64,000 nt of DNA, taken from contig NZ_HE997182.1 in NCBI RefSeq assembly GCF_000312445.1, forward strand, positions 468,712 to 532,711. The letters are read 5' to 3'. Origin of the DNA: Phocaeicola abscessus CCUG 55929 (GTDB lineage Bacteria; Bacteroidota; Bacteroidia; Bacteroidales; Bacteroidaceae). Both the position numbers and the translations under genes were made by a program. Under the pieces are notes generated by a model. That model saw nothing but the letters and a program-made list of their open reading frames with translations, searched no databases and was not told the origin of the DNA. Below, in pieces: positions 35,355-43,656 of this stretch (within the stretch, counting starts at the first letter, position 1; each line of letters begins with the position of its first letter).

Positions 35355-38300
35355 ATGATCATGAAGCATGTTTTTTTAACAGTGTGTTTAGTAATAAGTG
35401 TTATGCAAGGGTTGGCGCAGGCGACGGTGAAGGAAATCAGTCAGTCTGTGAAGACGTATCCCTTTTCCGATCCGAATCCTGTAGCAGAGCCGTCCCGTTC
35501 TATCTATCCTTACTTTCGCTTCGACGGATATACCGTTCAGGGGACAGATCGAAATTGGAAAGTAGTGAAGTTGGAGAATCCGTATATAAAGGTCACCCTT
35601 TTACCGGAAGTAGGGGGGAAAATATGGGGAGCCGTCGATAAGACGACAAATCGGGAATTCGTTTATCAAAACAATGTAATGAAATTCCGAAATATTGCCA
35701 TGCGCGGACCTTGGACTTCCGGCGGCATCGAATTCAATTTCGGTATTATCGGTCATGTCCCTTCTACGGCTACTCCCGTCGATTATCTGACCGAAAAGAA
35801 GGGTGACGGCAGTGCGAGTTGTTATATCTCTTCGTATGAATGGGTCACTCATACTTGGTGGACGGTTGAGGTGAATGTCCCAGCCGATAAGGCTTATTTT
35901 ACCACCCGTACCGTTTGGCATAACGGCTCGGATATCGATCAACCCTACTATCAATGGATGAATGCCGGTTATCAGGCCGACGGGGATGCCGAATTCTGTT
36001 ATCCGGGAACGAATTATATCGGGCATGGGGGCGATTTGCATTCGTTTCCTTACGATCCGGAAGGGCGTCATATCGGAACTTATAAGGGAAACAATTCCGG
36101 CTCTTCTTCCTCTTTTCATGTCTTGGGCAAGTATAATGATTTCTATGGCGTCTATTGGCATGATAACGGTTTCGGTTCCGTTCATTATGCGGATTATGTG
36201 GATAAGTTAGGCATGAAGATCTTCTTGTGGGGAATAGCTCGTCGAGGCGCTATTTGGGAAGATTTGTTGACCGATGGTCACGGTCAGTACATCGAGCTGC
36301 AATCGGGAAGAATGTTCAATCAGCCGGCAGAAGAGAGCGGATATACTCCTTATAAGCACACTGCTTTTGCTCCTCAAGGTACGGATGATTGGACGGAGTA
36401 TTGGTTTCCCGTCGAGCATATCGGGAATGTCTTGAAAGCAAACAACTACGGCGCCTTGAATGTGATGCGTGAGGACGGTCGGCTGAAGATCCTTTTCTCT
36501 CCTTTGCAGGAACTGAATACGGAGATGAAAGTATATGACGACGATCGACTGGTGAAAACGTTCCCTTTCCGGACGGAGGTGTTGAAAGTGTGGGAAAATG
36601 AGATCCCTTTGACGGGCTCTTTGCAGCATGAGGGAACACTGAAAATTCGGATAGGAAACCATTTGTTAACATATTCGGAAAAACCTTCTGATAATATCCT
36701 GCATCGGCCGAAAGAGACACCGACGGATTTCGATTGGACTTCGGTTTACGGTTTGTATTTGAAAGGAGAACAGTTGTTGAATCAGAAAAATTTCTCGAAG
36801 GCGGAGATGAATTTAAAAAATTGTCTGGAGAAAGATCCCCACTATATGCCTGCTCAGTATTGCTTGGCTTCCCTGTATTATCGTGAAGGAAAGTACAAAG
36901 AAGCGTTGGAGCTTTGTAGGAAAGCCTTGTCCGTCAATGCTTATGACGGGAAGACGAATTATTTGTACGGACTTTGTAATCGGATTTTAGGGAATGTCAT
37001 CGATGCGAAGGACGGCTTCTCTGTGGCCTCGCGTTCGACAGAGGTTCGGAGTGCGGCTTATGAAAAGCTGGCGGAAATGTTTGTGGCTGACGAGGATTAT
37101 GTGAAAGCGGCGCATTTCGCCTCGTTGTCCTTGGAATCGAATGCAAAGAACTTAAGCGCCGAACGGTTGCTTATGACGATTTATCGGAAGTCGAATCAGA
37201 GTGCCAAAGCGAGAGACTTGATCGAAAAGGTGTTGAAGGATGAACCGCTGTATCATCCGGTACGTTACGAAGCTTACAAGTCGGGTGTGATCAGCAAGAC
37301 TGATTTCACTGCTGCTATCCGGAACGAATTGGTTCAGGAAGTATATATGGAGTTGGCCAACGAATATGAAGAGATCGAGAGCTATGAGGATGCCATCGAA
37401 CTGCTTTCGATGATCGACTCTTATCCGATTGCAACGTATAAACGGGCTTATTTGCTTGCCCTGACGGGGAAGACGGAAGAAGCTTCTTCGCTGTTGAAAG
37501 AGAGCGATAGCGAATCTCCCTTGCTGGTATTCCCGCATCGCCCTTCTACCTTAATCTCCCTGAATTGGGCGGCCGACCGATCGAAGAATTGGAAGATCGA
37601 TTATTACCGCGCATTGATTTACTGGGCGAATCGACAAACCGATAAAGCGAAAGTGCTCTTGGAGGGCTGCGAGAACGTCGATTTTGCTCCGTTTTATCTG
37701 ACCCGCGCCTCGTTGCGTAGCGGAGAAGCGAAGTTGGCCGACCTGAAAAAAGCGGAACAGATGGAGAAATCGTGGCGGGTCGGTTTCGCTTTGCAGCATT
37801 ACTACATGGAACAGAAGGATTGGAAGAACGCTGAAAAAATCGGTAGGAAATATATGAAACTTTATCCGGGGAATTATATCATCGGTTTGAAATATGCAAA
37901 CGTGTTATGTCAGTTAGGACAAAACGACAAATGTATTTCTCTGTTGAGCGGGTTGACCGTATTGCCTAATGAAGGTGCTTGGGAAGGGCGCGTCGTTTAT
38001 CGCAGGGCGCATCTGAACAAAGCTGTCGACTGTTTGAATAAAGGGAAGGGGCGAGCAGCTCAGAAAGAGATCGAAGCGTCCGAGATCTGGCCGGAGAACT
38101 TAGGTGTAGGTAAACCTTTCGATCGTTATAACGATACTCGTTTGGAGAATTATTTGGCTGCCGAGGCTCAAGAAAAATTGGGCGATAAAGAAAAGGCGAT
38201 AGCATTTTATCGAAAAGTGACCGACTATAAGAGCGACGCCACTTATTTCAAATCGGCCGATTTGTTGAATGCGCTTTCTCTGAAGGCTTTAGGAAAACAA

Positions 38301-38507
38301 CAGGAAGCTGACGCCTTGGTGAAGACGTGGGCAAAATACGGTGACGATATCATGGCTCGATGCTGTACGGCTATTTATCAAGGCGACGCGGCAAAGGCAA
38401 AGATATGGTTGGACGCCTACAAATCTCCTTCGGAAGTTGCTCCTTGGGAATCTTCACATCGGGATTCCGACTTTGAGCTCGTGATGGATTTGTTTACGAA
38501 AAAGTGA
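35355..38507 (+). CDS. DUF5107-TPR secreted protein
   Basis: A 1050-aa exported protein with signal peptide MKHVFLTVCLVISVMQGLAQ. The N-terminal part matches the DUF5107 pattern (IYPYFRFDGY, LLPEVGGKIWGAVDK, MRGPWTSGGIEFNFGIIGH), a beta-sandwich resembling mutarotase-like sugar-binding folds; it is often found with glycan enzymes. From about residue 460 there are tandem tetratricopeptide repeats (YGLYLKGEQLLNQKNFSKAE, AQYCLASLYYREGKYKEALE, and others) to the C terminus. It follows the protease gene by 50 bases without an obvious terminator, so both may be co-transcribed. Function is unknown; a sugar-binding or sugar-cleaving head with a TPR scaffold is the best description. Confidence 0.82.
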   Translation: MIMKHVFLTVCLVISVMQGLAQATVKEISQSVKTYPFSDPNPVAEPSRSIYPYFRFDGYTVQGTDRNWKVVKLENPYIKVTLLPEVGGKIWGAVDKTTNREFVYQNNVMKFRNIAMRGPWTSGGIEFNFGIIGHVPSTATPVDYLTEKKGDGSASCYISSYEWVTHTWWTVEVNVPADKAYFTTRTVWHNGSDIDQPYYQWMNAGYQADGDAEFCYPGTNYIGHGGDLHSFPYDPEGRHIGTYKGNNSGSSSSFHVLGKYNDFYGVYWHDNGFGSVHYADYVDKLGMKIFLWGIARRGAIWEDLLTDGHGQYIELQSGRMFNQPAEESGYTPYKHTAFAPQGTDDWTEYWFPVEHIGNVLKANNYGALNVMREDGRLKILFSPLQELNTEMKVYDDDRLVKTFPFRTEVLKVWENEIPLTGSLQHEGTLKIRIGNHLLTYSEKPSDNILHRPKETPTDFDWTSVYGLYLKGEQLLNQKNFSKAEMNLKNCLEKDPHYMPAQYCLASLYYREGKYKEALELCRKALSVNAYDGKTNYLYGLCNRILGNVIDAKDGFSVASRSTEVRSAAYEKLAEMFVADEDYVKAAHFASLSLESNAKNLSAERLLMTIYRKSNQSAKARDLIEKVLKDEPLYHPVRYEAYKSGVISKTDFTAAIRNELVQEVYMELANEYEEIESYEDAIELLSMIDSYPIATYKRAYLLALTGKTEEASSLLKESDSESPLLVFPHRPSTLISLNWAADRSKNWKIDYYRALIYWANRQTDKAKVLLEGCENVDFAPFYLTRASLRSGEAKLADLKKAEQMEKSWRVGFALQHYYMEQKDWKNAEKIGRKYMKLYPGNYIIGLKYANVLCQLGQNDKCISLLSGLTVLPNEGAWEGRVVYRRAHLNKAVDCLNKGKGRAAQKEIEASEIWPENLGVGKPFDRYNDTRLENYLAAEAQEKLGDKEKAIAFYRKVTDYKSDATYFKSADLLNALSLKALGKQQEADALVKTWAKYGDDIMARCCTAIYQGDAAKAKIWLDAYKSPSEVAPWESSHRDSDFELVMDLFTKK

Positions 38508-38520
38508 GTCGTCTCTTTGT

Positions 38521-38570
38521 AAGCGAAACGGTTGGGGCAAAATGAAAGTTTTGGCACAGCCGTTTCGCTT
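38521..38570. terminator. Bidirectional terminator between convergent genes
   Basis: AAGCGAAACGG (38521-38531) pairs perfectly with CCGTTTCGCTT (38560-38570). The interior can extend the stem (GGCAAAA with TTTTGGC, one mismatch). It lies between the plus-strand DUF5107-TPR gene and the minus-strand ROK gene, and its A/T-rich arm ends fit termination in both directions. Confidence 0.8.
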
Positions 38571-38593
38571 TCTCTGAAAGATTGTCGAAAGGC

Positions 38594-39796
38594 TCAATCG
38601 AAAATACGAGCTCTTGCAATTGTACAGGCGCCGACGATGCCAGCTTTATCGACCAACGTGGAACAAACGATCTGCGAATCTTCGTTGACGATGTTCAGCG
38701 AGTATTTTTTGATCGCCATCTTTATCGGTTGCGTCAGATAGTCGCCTGTTTTGGCAAGCGAACCGCCGATGACCAACATGTCCGGATTGAAGAGATTGAT
38801 GATGCCGGCAAGGTTTTTCCCCAACTTGTCAGCAATCTCTTCGATGGTGTCGATACAAACCAAATCTTCTTTATTGATAGCTTCGATCATATCGTTTAGC
38901 GTCATCTGCTCTCTTTTGGCAACCCGGTCGGATAAAATCGATTTCTCGCCGTTCGAAATTCTTTTCAGAAGGATCCGATGGAGGGCTCTTCCGGAAACCT
39001 CCGTTTCCAAGCATCCTTTCTTTCCGCAGTGGCAGAGTATTTCATTGTCGAATGCTTTCATGTGCCCTAATTCCCCCGAGAAGCCGGATTTGCCGGCATA
39101 GATCTTCCCATCGATGATAATGCCCATGCCAAGTCCCCAACTGACATTGATAAAAATGACATTCTTCTGACGTCTGGAAACTCCTGCCACATATTCTCCG
39201 TAGGTCATGGAACGGGTGTCATTGTCGATGCAGACCATCAGTCCGATCTTTTCGCTGAATATATCGGCCAACGGCCTGTTGGAGAAGTTGAAGATGCTGT
39301 AACTGTACCCTTTGATATGGTTGACGCGCCCGGGAATATTGATGCAAATGTTCAGTATGAGGCTCTTATCGATGTTGGTTTCTTCGATAAAACTTTTTAC
39401 AATTTCGCAAAGGATATCCAAGGCTTCGGGCGTATTTTCGAATTCGTAGGGGATGTTCGTTCTCTCTTTGATCATGTCGCCTTTAAAGTCGATTAACCCT
39501 ATGTTTACGAAAGAATCGCCGGGGTCAACTCCGATGAAATACCCCGAATCCGGATTGAGCGAATGAAGGGCGGGCTGTCGGCCGCTGTTGTTCTCCTTCT
39601 TTCCCGATTCGACGATGATTCCTTTCGCCGTAAGGTCATTGACAAGTTTCGTAACGGTAGGTATGCTCACGCGGAATTCTTTGGCCATCTCCGTGATCGT
39701 GGCGCTTCCGTTGTAGATAAGGTGGCGGAGTATTCTTTTCTTCTGAAGACTTCTTTTGCTGTTTCCGCTGATTTCTTTGACTAAAGATGCATTCAT
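38594..39796 (-). CDS. ROK-family transcriptional repressor
   Basis: Sugar-sensing repressor of the NagC/Mlc/XylR type, 400 aa. The N terminus is a winged helix (KKRILRHLIYNGSATITEMAKEF, SIPTVTKLVNDL; residues about 18-60). The rest is a ROK sugar-kinase-like domain with GVDPGDSFVNIGLIDFKGD, INVSWGLGMGIIIDGKIYAGKSGFSGELGHM and the zinc-binding CHCGKKGCLE. It probably binds a free sugar or sugar phosphate and represses catabolic genes. It is convergent with the DUF5107-TPR gene, so its targets may lie elsewhere, although an inverted repeat in front of its own start suggests autoregulation. Confidence 0.92.
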   Translation of the reverse strand: MNASLVKEISGNSKRSLQKKRILRHLIYNGSATITEMAKEFRVSIPTVTKLVNDLTAKGIIVESGKKENNSGRQPALHSLNPDSGYFIGVDPGDSFVNIGLIDFKGDMIKERTNIPYEFENTPEALDILCEIVKSFIEETNIDKSLILNICINIPGRVNHIKGYSYSIFNFSNRPLADIFSEKIGLMVCIDNDTRSMTYGEYVAGVSRRQKNVIFINVSWGLGMGIIIDGKIYAGKSGFSGELGHMKAFDNEILCHCGKKGCLETEVSGRALHRILLKRISNGEKSILSDRVAKREQMTLNDMIEAINKEDLVCIDTIEEIADKLGKNLAGIINLFNPDMLVIGGSLAKTGDYLTQPIKMAIKKYSLNIVNEDSQIVCSTLVDKAGIVGACTIARARIFD

Positions 39797-39805
39797 TAAT
39801 CAGTT

Positions 39806-39823
39806 AATTTAATTCTTTAAATT
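39806..39823. promoter_or_regulatory. Inverted repeat upstream of the ROK gene, candidate operator
   Basis: AATTTAA (39806-39812) and TTAAATT (39817-39823) form a perfect inverted repeat with a 4-base spacer, 10 to 27 bases before the minus-strand start codon. It lies just downstream of the likely -7 box, a natural position for autorepression. AT-rich inverted repeats are typical of NagC/Mlc sites, but they also arise by chance in AT-rich spacers. Confidence 0.4.
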
Positions 39824-39829
39824 GAGGTT

Positions 39830-39837
39830 CAAAAATA
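39830..39837 (-). promoter_or_regulatory. -7 promoter element of the ROK gene
   Basis: Read on the minus strand, this is TATTTTTG, a perfect TAnnTTTG, 33 bases before the ROK start codon. No clear -33 box was found. Confidence 0.4.
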
Positions 39838-39967
39838 ATTAAAAATTTTGATAATCCTTTTGGGGATCGAAAAATATTGGCGGAATAGCACTTAATATCG
39901 ATATGAAGGGCGTGCAACAGTAATTTTCCGTCGGCTTTCTGTTCTTTTCGTGTGAAATGTTTCTATG

Positions 39968-41077
39968 TTAATTTACCATCCTGTACATTCCTCCGGCTTG
40001 TGCGCGAATGATACCTTTCATTTCCAACCCGAAGAGCAGAACACTTATTCGATGGACGGGGATGTTGGTCTCGACGACCAGGGTATTGATTTGCAATCCC
40101 TCGGTTGCCCGTTGTAATCGATCCACGACGGCTTGTTCTTCCTCGTTTAAATTGGGAAAGAGTTGCCGCTGTATCACTTGGGGTTTGGCATTGCCCGTGT
40201 TCCATCCCATCGTTTCGATAAAATCCTTTGCAGAGGTGATCAATCCCGCTTTGTTATTCTTTATCAAGTTGTTGCATCCCGCAGAAAACTCGTCGTTGAT
40301 TCTGCCGGGAAAAGCGAAACAATCCCGCTGATAACTCCCTGCGAGCTCTGCCGTAATCAAAGCCCCTCCTTTTATCGCCGATTCCACAATGATGGTCGCA
40401 TCGCTCATGCCTGCGACAATGCGGTTTCGCATGACGAAATTCTGTCTGTCGGGATTGGTCCTCGTCAGGAATTCGGTGAGGAGGCCTCCCTGCTCGATCA
40501 TCTTTATGGCCGTACCGCGATGTAGTGAGGGGTACAGCCGATCGAGCCCGTGTGCTAAGACTCCGATGGTATCGTATCCGTTTTCCAAGGCTGCTCGATG
40601 GGAGCAAACGTCGATGCCGTAGGCCAATCCGCTTACCACGAGCAGGTCGGGAAGGAAGGTTGACAGATCTGACAGGAAATGCGAACAGATATCCTGCCCG
40701 TACGAGGTCGCTCTACGGGTTCCTACCATAGTAATCACCTTCGGTGCATTCATGTCGGCTTTACCGCGATAGAATAAAACGATCGGCGCATCGTCGCATT
40801 CGCGCAGGCGCGAGGGATAATCTTCGTCTTGCATCGTTAGGCAACGTATTTGATTCTTTTCGATGAACTTCATCTCTTCTTCTGCGCGCAGAAAAGCATT
40901 AGGACAGGATAGCGAATCCGCCATCTTTTTATTCATCGTCGGAAACCTGTCCTTCAATTCGGCCTTTTGCTCAAAAACGGCTTGGGCGCTTCCCATGGCG
41001 GTGATCAAATGTCGTGCGTGGGCCGGGCCTATTCCGGGAATACAGCTCAAGACGATACTGTAGAAACGCTCATCCAT
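39968..41077 (-). CDS. dprA: DNA processing protein DprA (Smf)
   Basis: Single-stranded-DNA-binding protein that loads RecA on incoming DNA during transformation, and is also kept by species not known to be competent. The 369-aa protein has an N-terminal HhH/SAM-like region (ALSCIPGIGPAHARHL-like start, SIVLSCIPGIGPAHARHLI). The Rossmann-type DprA core has VGTRRATSYGQDICSHF, VVSGLAYGIDVCSHRAAL, GVLAHGLDRLYPSLHR, RNRIVAGMSDATIIVESAIKGGALITAELA and the C-terminal winged helix (LVVETNIPVHRISVLLFGLEMKGII). Its start codon overlaps the stop of the thioesterase gene in front of it (TGATG on the minus strand), so the two are probably coupled. Confidence 0.95.
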   Translation of the reverse strand: MDERFYSIVLSCIPGIGPAHARHLITAMGSAQAVFEQKAELKDRFPTMNKKMADSLSCPNAFLRAEEEMKFIEKNQIRCLTMQDEDYPSRLRECDDAPIVLFYRGKADMNAPKVITMVGTRRATSYGQDICSHFLSDLSTFLPDLLVVSGLAYGIDVCSHRAALENGYDTIGVLAHGLDRLYPSLHRGTAIKMIEQGGLLTEFLTRTNPDRQNFVMRNRIVAGMSDATIIVESAIKGGALITAELAGSYQRDCFAFPGRINDEFSAGCNNLIKNNKAGLITSAKDFIETMGWNTGNAKPQVIQRQLFPNLNEEEQAVVDRLQRATEGLQINTLVVETNIPVHRISVLLFGLEMKGIIRAQAGGMYRMVN

Positions 41078-41484
41078 CAGGTTTGGAAATAAGGAGTGAA
41101 AGTTCGGTCGAAAAGCTCACTTGTACGAAGTTTGCCGTCGATAATGCATACGCATTCCACTACCGATTTAATGATTGTTTTCATATCGGACAGCCGATAA
41201 ATATCTTGGTAGAATACATATTTGATACCATCTTTGCAGAGATTCAACTTGGAGACGAATTCTTCACCGCTACGCAAGGGGGTTTTGAACGAGATGGTTA
41301 ACCGTGCCACCACGGGATCGACTCCTTCTTCGTGCAATCGGGCGAAACTCAGGCCTACAGCGGCGAGAAATTCATGACGGGTATGTTCGATGTAATGTTG
41401 GTAATTGGCATTGTTGACAATACCTTGAAGATCGCACTCGTAATCGCGAACCTTCATCTTTAATTCGTAAATATAATCCTTCAT
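41077..41484 (-). CDS. Acyl-CoA thioesterase, YbgC/4-hydroxybenzoyl-CoA type
   Basis: Hot-dog-fold thioesterase of 135 aa. The start is taken at MKDYIYELKMKVRDYECD; an ATG nine bases earlier is also possible. The signature MKVRDYECDLQGIVNNANYQHYIEHTRHEFL contains the Asp-rich YbgC motif (RDYECD.QGIVNNANY), with the catalytic Asp replaced within the usual YxxTDxxGxVxNxxY pattern by the Bacteroidota form. It sits between the DUF2851 gene (11 bases) and dprA (overlap). Physiological substrate not known; such enzymes act on acyl-CoA or acyl-ACP. Confidence 0.88.
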   Translation of the reverse strand: MKDYIYELKMKVRDYECDLQGIVNNANYQHYIEHTRHEFLAAVGLSFARLHEEGVDPVVARLTISFKTPLRSGEEFVSKLNLCKDGIKYVFYQDIYRLSDMKTIIKSVVECVCIIDGKLRTSELFDRTFTPYFQT

Positions 41485-41495
41485 TGTTTGCAAAG

Positions 41496-42785
41496 CTAAT
41501 CTTTTTTCGGAATAGTCGTGGAATTACGTTTCAAATATTCGTATCCGATGCGGCAAAATAAACATTTTTTCTTATCGCAGTATGCTTTCTTCAATTGGAT
41601 TAAGGCTTGCGAATCTCCTGCATGCGTCGCGGTTATTCCACATGCTTCCCACATCCGGGTGATGTGATTGTATTCGGGAGGCAATTCTTCTAAGAGTTTC
41701 CCGGCGCGCAGACAAAGGTTTTCATCCGATTTATGATGGCCGTACGCATAGAGAAAAGTAACGATTGTATTGATGATGATGAGATTCAGTGAATTGTCGC
41801 TCAAGGTTTTCGGACAGTTTGGCGAGCTGCCTCCGAAAGTATAATGCGTCACCCAATATTCGGAAGTTCCTCCTCTGAAGAGATCACGCAGTTTTTTCAA
41901 GGTATCCGCTTCCGTCACTTGCGAGATCAACCCATAAGAACGGTGGTACAGGCAAGCTAATTGAGCGATCCGAACATGGGGGAAGTTGGCTGGGCGCAAC
42001 CGGAGGAATTTCCATAGATTCCCGTTCATGGGGGTGAGTTGAAACTTGTAGGCCAGAAAGTCGTACTCCTTTTTCAGGTGTAAATAGTAGGCGTCTCCTT
42101 TTGTCTCTTCCAAAATACCTGCCTGACCGAAGAATAAAGCTTCCACTTGAAAGAGGTTGTCCCGATGTTTATCCAATGCGCGTAGAGGGAGGATGTTCGC
42201 CCATGTTTCGAACGCTTCGCCGTTGATTCCGAAGCCGAAATTTCGAGATAGGGTGATGAAGAATGCATCTTCCCAATTTCCGTTGCAGCGGTCGATCCGT
42301 TCTTTCAATTGTTCGGTCTTTTTTTCGAAACGTTCTAGTTGCAACGCCGCCATCCAAGAATGAATGAATAAATCGGATAGGGACGGGATAATGCGATAAC
42401 ACGGAGGATAGGCGTCGGAGTCAAATAGTTCGCGATAATTGTTCCGAACGTAATCCGGACAAGTCATTTGGAGCTGCGGTATAAGTTCGCCGTTGCTTCG
42501 TCTTATCTTGACGTCTACAGTTTCCGCTATGTGAAGGATGACCGAATCGTAGCACAAATCTTTGTCATGCCCGTGGAGAAACCAGTCTGAAGTTCGGTCG
42601 TGTATTTCTACGTTGCCGATCCAAAGCACGTCGTCGATTTTTACCTTCGCGTTGAAAAAGTCGGGCCCCGCATCGGTATTTTGCAATCCCACATCGATGA
42701 TTTCGAGTGCCTGACCGTCGGTAGTCCACAGTGTTGTAAGAGGGAAGATCTTGTGTTTCCAGCAATAGTGTAGGAGTCGTTCCAT
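41496..42785 (-). CDS. DUF2851 family protein
   Basis: Conserved Bacteroidota protein of 429 aa with no known function. It shows the family landmarks: ERLLHYCWKHKIFP at the start, GLQNTDAGPDFFNAKVKIDD, WIGNVEIHDRTSDWFLHGHD, RNFGFGINGEAFETWA and the C-terminal cysteine motif KKKCLFCRIGYEYLKR. It has no signal peptide, so it is cytoplasmic. The GNVEIHxxSSDW-type segment and Asp/His residues recall nuclease-like sites, but I would not assign a reaction. First gene of a minus-strand unit with the thioesterase and dprA, divergent from dapB. Confidence 0.87.
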   Translation of the reverse strand: MERLLHYCWKHKIFPLTTLWTTDGQALEIIDVGLQNTDAGPDFFNAKVKIDDVLWIGNVEIHDRTSDWFLHGHDKDLCYDSVILHIAETVDVKIRRSNGELIPQLQMTCPDYVRNNYRELFDSDAYPPCYRIIPSLSDLFIHSWMAALQLERFEKKTEQLKERIDRCNGNWEDAFFITLSRNFGFGINGEAFETWANILPLRALDKHRDNLFQVEALFFGQAGILEETKGDAYYLHLKKEYDFLAYKFQLTPMNGNLWKFLRLRPANFPHVRIAQLACLYHRSYGLISQVTEADTLKKLRDLFRGGTSEYWVTHYTFGGSSPNCPKTLSDNSLNLIIINTIVTFLYAYGHHKSDENLCLRAGKLLEELPPEYNHITRMWEACGITATHAGDSQALIQLKKAYCDKKKCLFCRIGYEYLKRNSTTIPKKD

Positions 42786-42808
42786 GTTAATGAGTTGTAA
42801 ATAATGGA

Positions 42809-42830
42809 CAAATGTAACGATTTACATTTG
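42809..42830. promoter_or_regulatory. Perfect inverted repeat carrying two opposed -7 elements
   Basis: CAAATGTAA (42809-42817) and TTACATTTG (42822-42830) are exact inverted copies with a 4-base centre. Each arm contains TACATTTG, a perfect TAnnTTTG -7 element: on the minus strand for DUF2851 and on the plus strand for dapB. The arrangement could make the two divergent promoters mutually exclusive or serve as an operator. Confidence 0.55.
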
Positions 42831-42837
42831 AAATCAC

Positions 42838-42845
42838 TAACTTTG
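42838..42845 (+). promoter_or_regulatory. Second -7 element for dapB
   Basis: TAACTTTG is a perfect TAnnTTTG element 29 bases before the dapB start codon, a spacing like that of other promoters in this window. It competes with the element inside the inverted repeat as the true dapB promoter. Confidence 0.5.
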
Positions 42846-42874
42846 CGACAAGTATATTTAGAAAAAGTAGAACG

Positions 42875-43630
42875 ATGAGATTGGCATTGATAGGGTACGG
42901 AAAAATGGGGCATGAAATCGAGAAAATCGCAAGAGCTCGCGGTCATGAGATCGTTTCCGTCATCGACAAGGATAATGTGGAAGACATCGACTCAGAGGCA
43001 TTTGGACGTGCGGAGGTGGTTATTGAATTCACCTCGCCCGATACGGCCTATGCCAATTGCATGAAAGCTTTTGAAAGAGGGAAGAAAGTCGTATCTGGAA
43101 GCACTGGTTGGATGGATCGGCATGGGGATGAAATGAAAAGACGTTGCAAGGAGGAACATCGAACCTTGTTCTGGTCTTCCAATTTCAGCTTGGGTGTCTA
43201 TGTTTTCTTTACGGTGAATAAATACTTGGCTCATATCATGGATAACTTTCCGAACTATGATGTTTCAATGAGTGAGACACACCATATCCATAAACTGGAT
43301 GCTCCAAGCGGTACGGCTATTACGTTAGCCGAAGAAATTCTGAAGTGTATCTCCCGTAAAACCAAATGGGTGGAAGGAACGCGGCAAGCACCTGACGGAA
43401 CCGTATCGGCCGCCACGTGTGGCGGTCCTGAAGAATTGTCGATCGACTCTATCCGTACGGGCGAGGTACCTGGCATTCATTCCGTCCGTTACGATTCAGA
43501 GGCCGACCGCATTACCTTTACCCACGAGGCGAAGAATCGGAAAGGTCTGGCGTTAGGAGCGGTGCTTGCTGCCGAGTTTACGGCCGATCACGAAGGTTTT
43601 CTGAAGATGGAGGACTTGTTTCAATTTTAA
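42875..43630 (+). CDS. dapB: 4-hydroxy-tetrahydrodipicolinate reductase
   Basis: Reduces the DapA product in lysine and diaminopimelate synthesis, so it feeds peptidoglycan. The 251-aa protein has the N-terminal Rossmann motif (LIGYGKMGHEIE), SGSTGWMD in place of the usual GTTG, and the active-site block ETHHIHKLDAPSGTA with the catalytic His-His and the substrate-binding Lys and Ser-Gly-Thr. It is somewhat shorter than the E. coli enzyme and resembles other Bacteroidota DapB. It heads a run of envelope-related genes with lepB, the lepB paralogue and the WbqC-like gene. Confidence 0.95.
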   Translation: MRLALIGYGKMGHEIEKIARARGHEIVSVIDKDNVEDIDSEAFGRAEVVIEFTSPDTAYANCMKAFERGKKVVSGSTGWMDRHGDEMKRRCKEEHRTLFWSSNFSLGVYVFFTVNKYLAHIMDNFPNYDVSMSETHHIHKLDAPSGTAITLAEEILKCISRKTKWVEGTRQAPDGTVSAATCGGPEELSIDSIRTGEVPGIHSVRYDSEADRITFTHEAKNRKGLALGAVLAAEFTADHEGFLKMEDLFQF

Positions 43631-43656
43631 GATGCAGATAAAACTACTTTGAGCTT

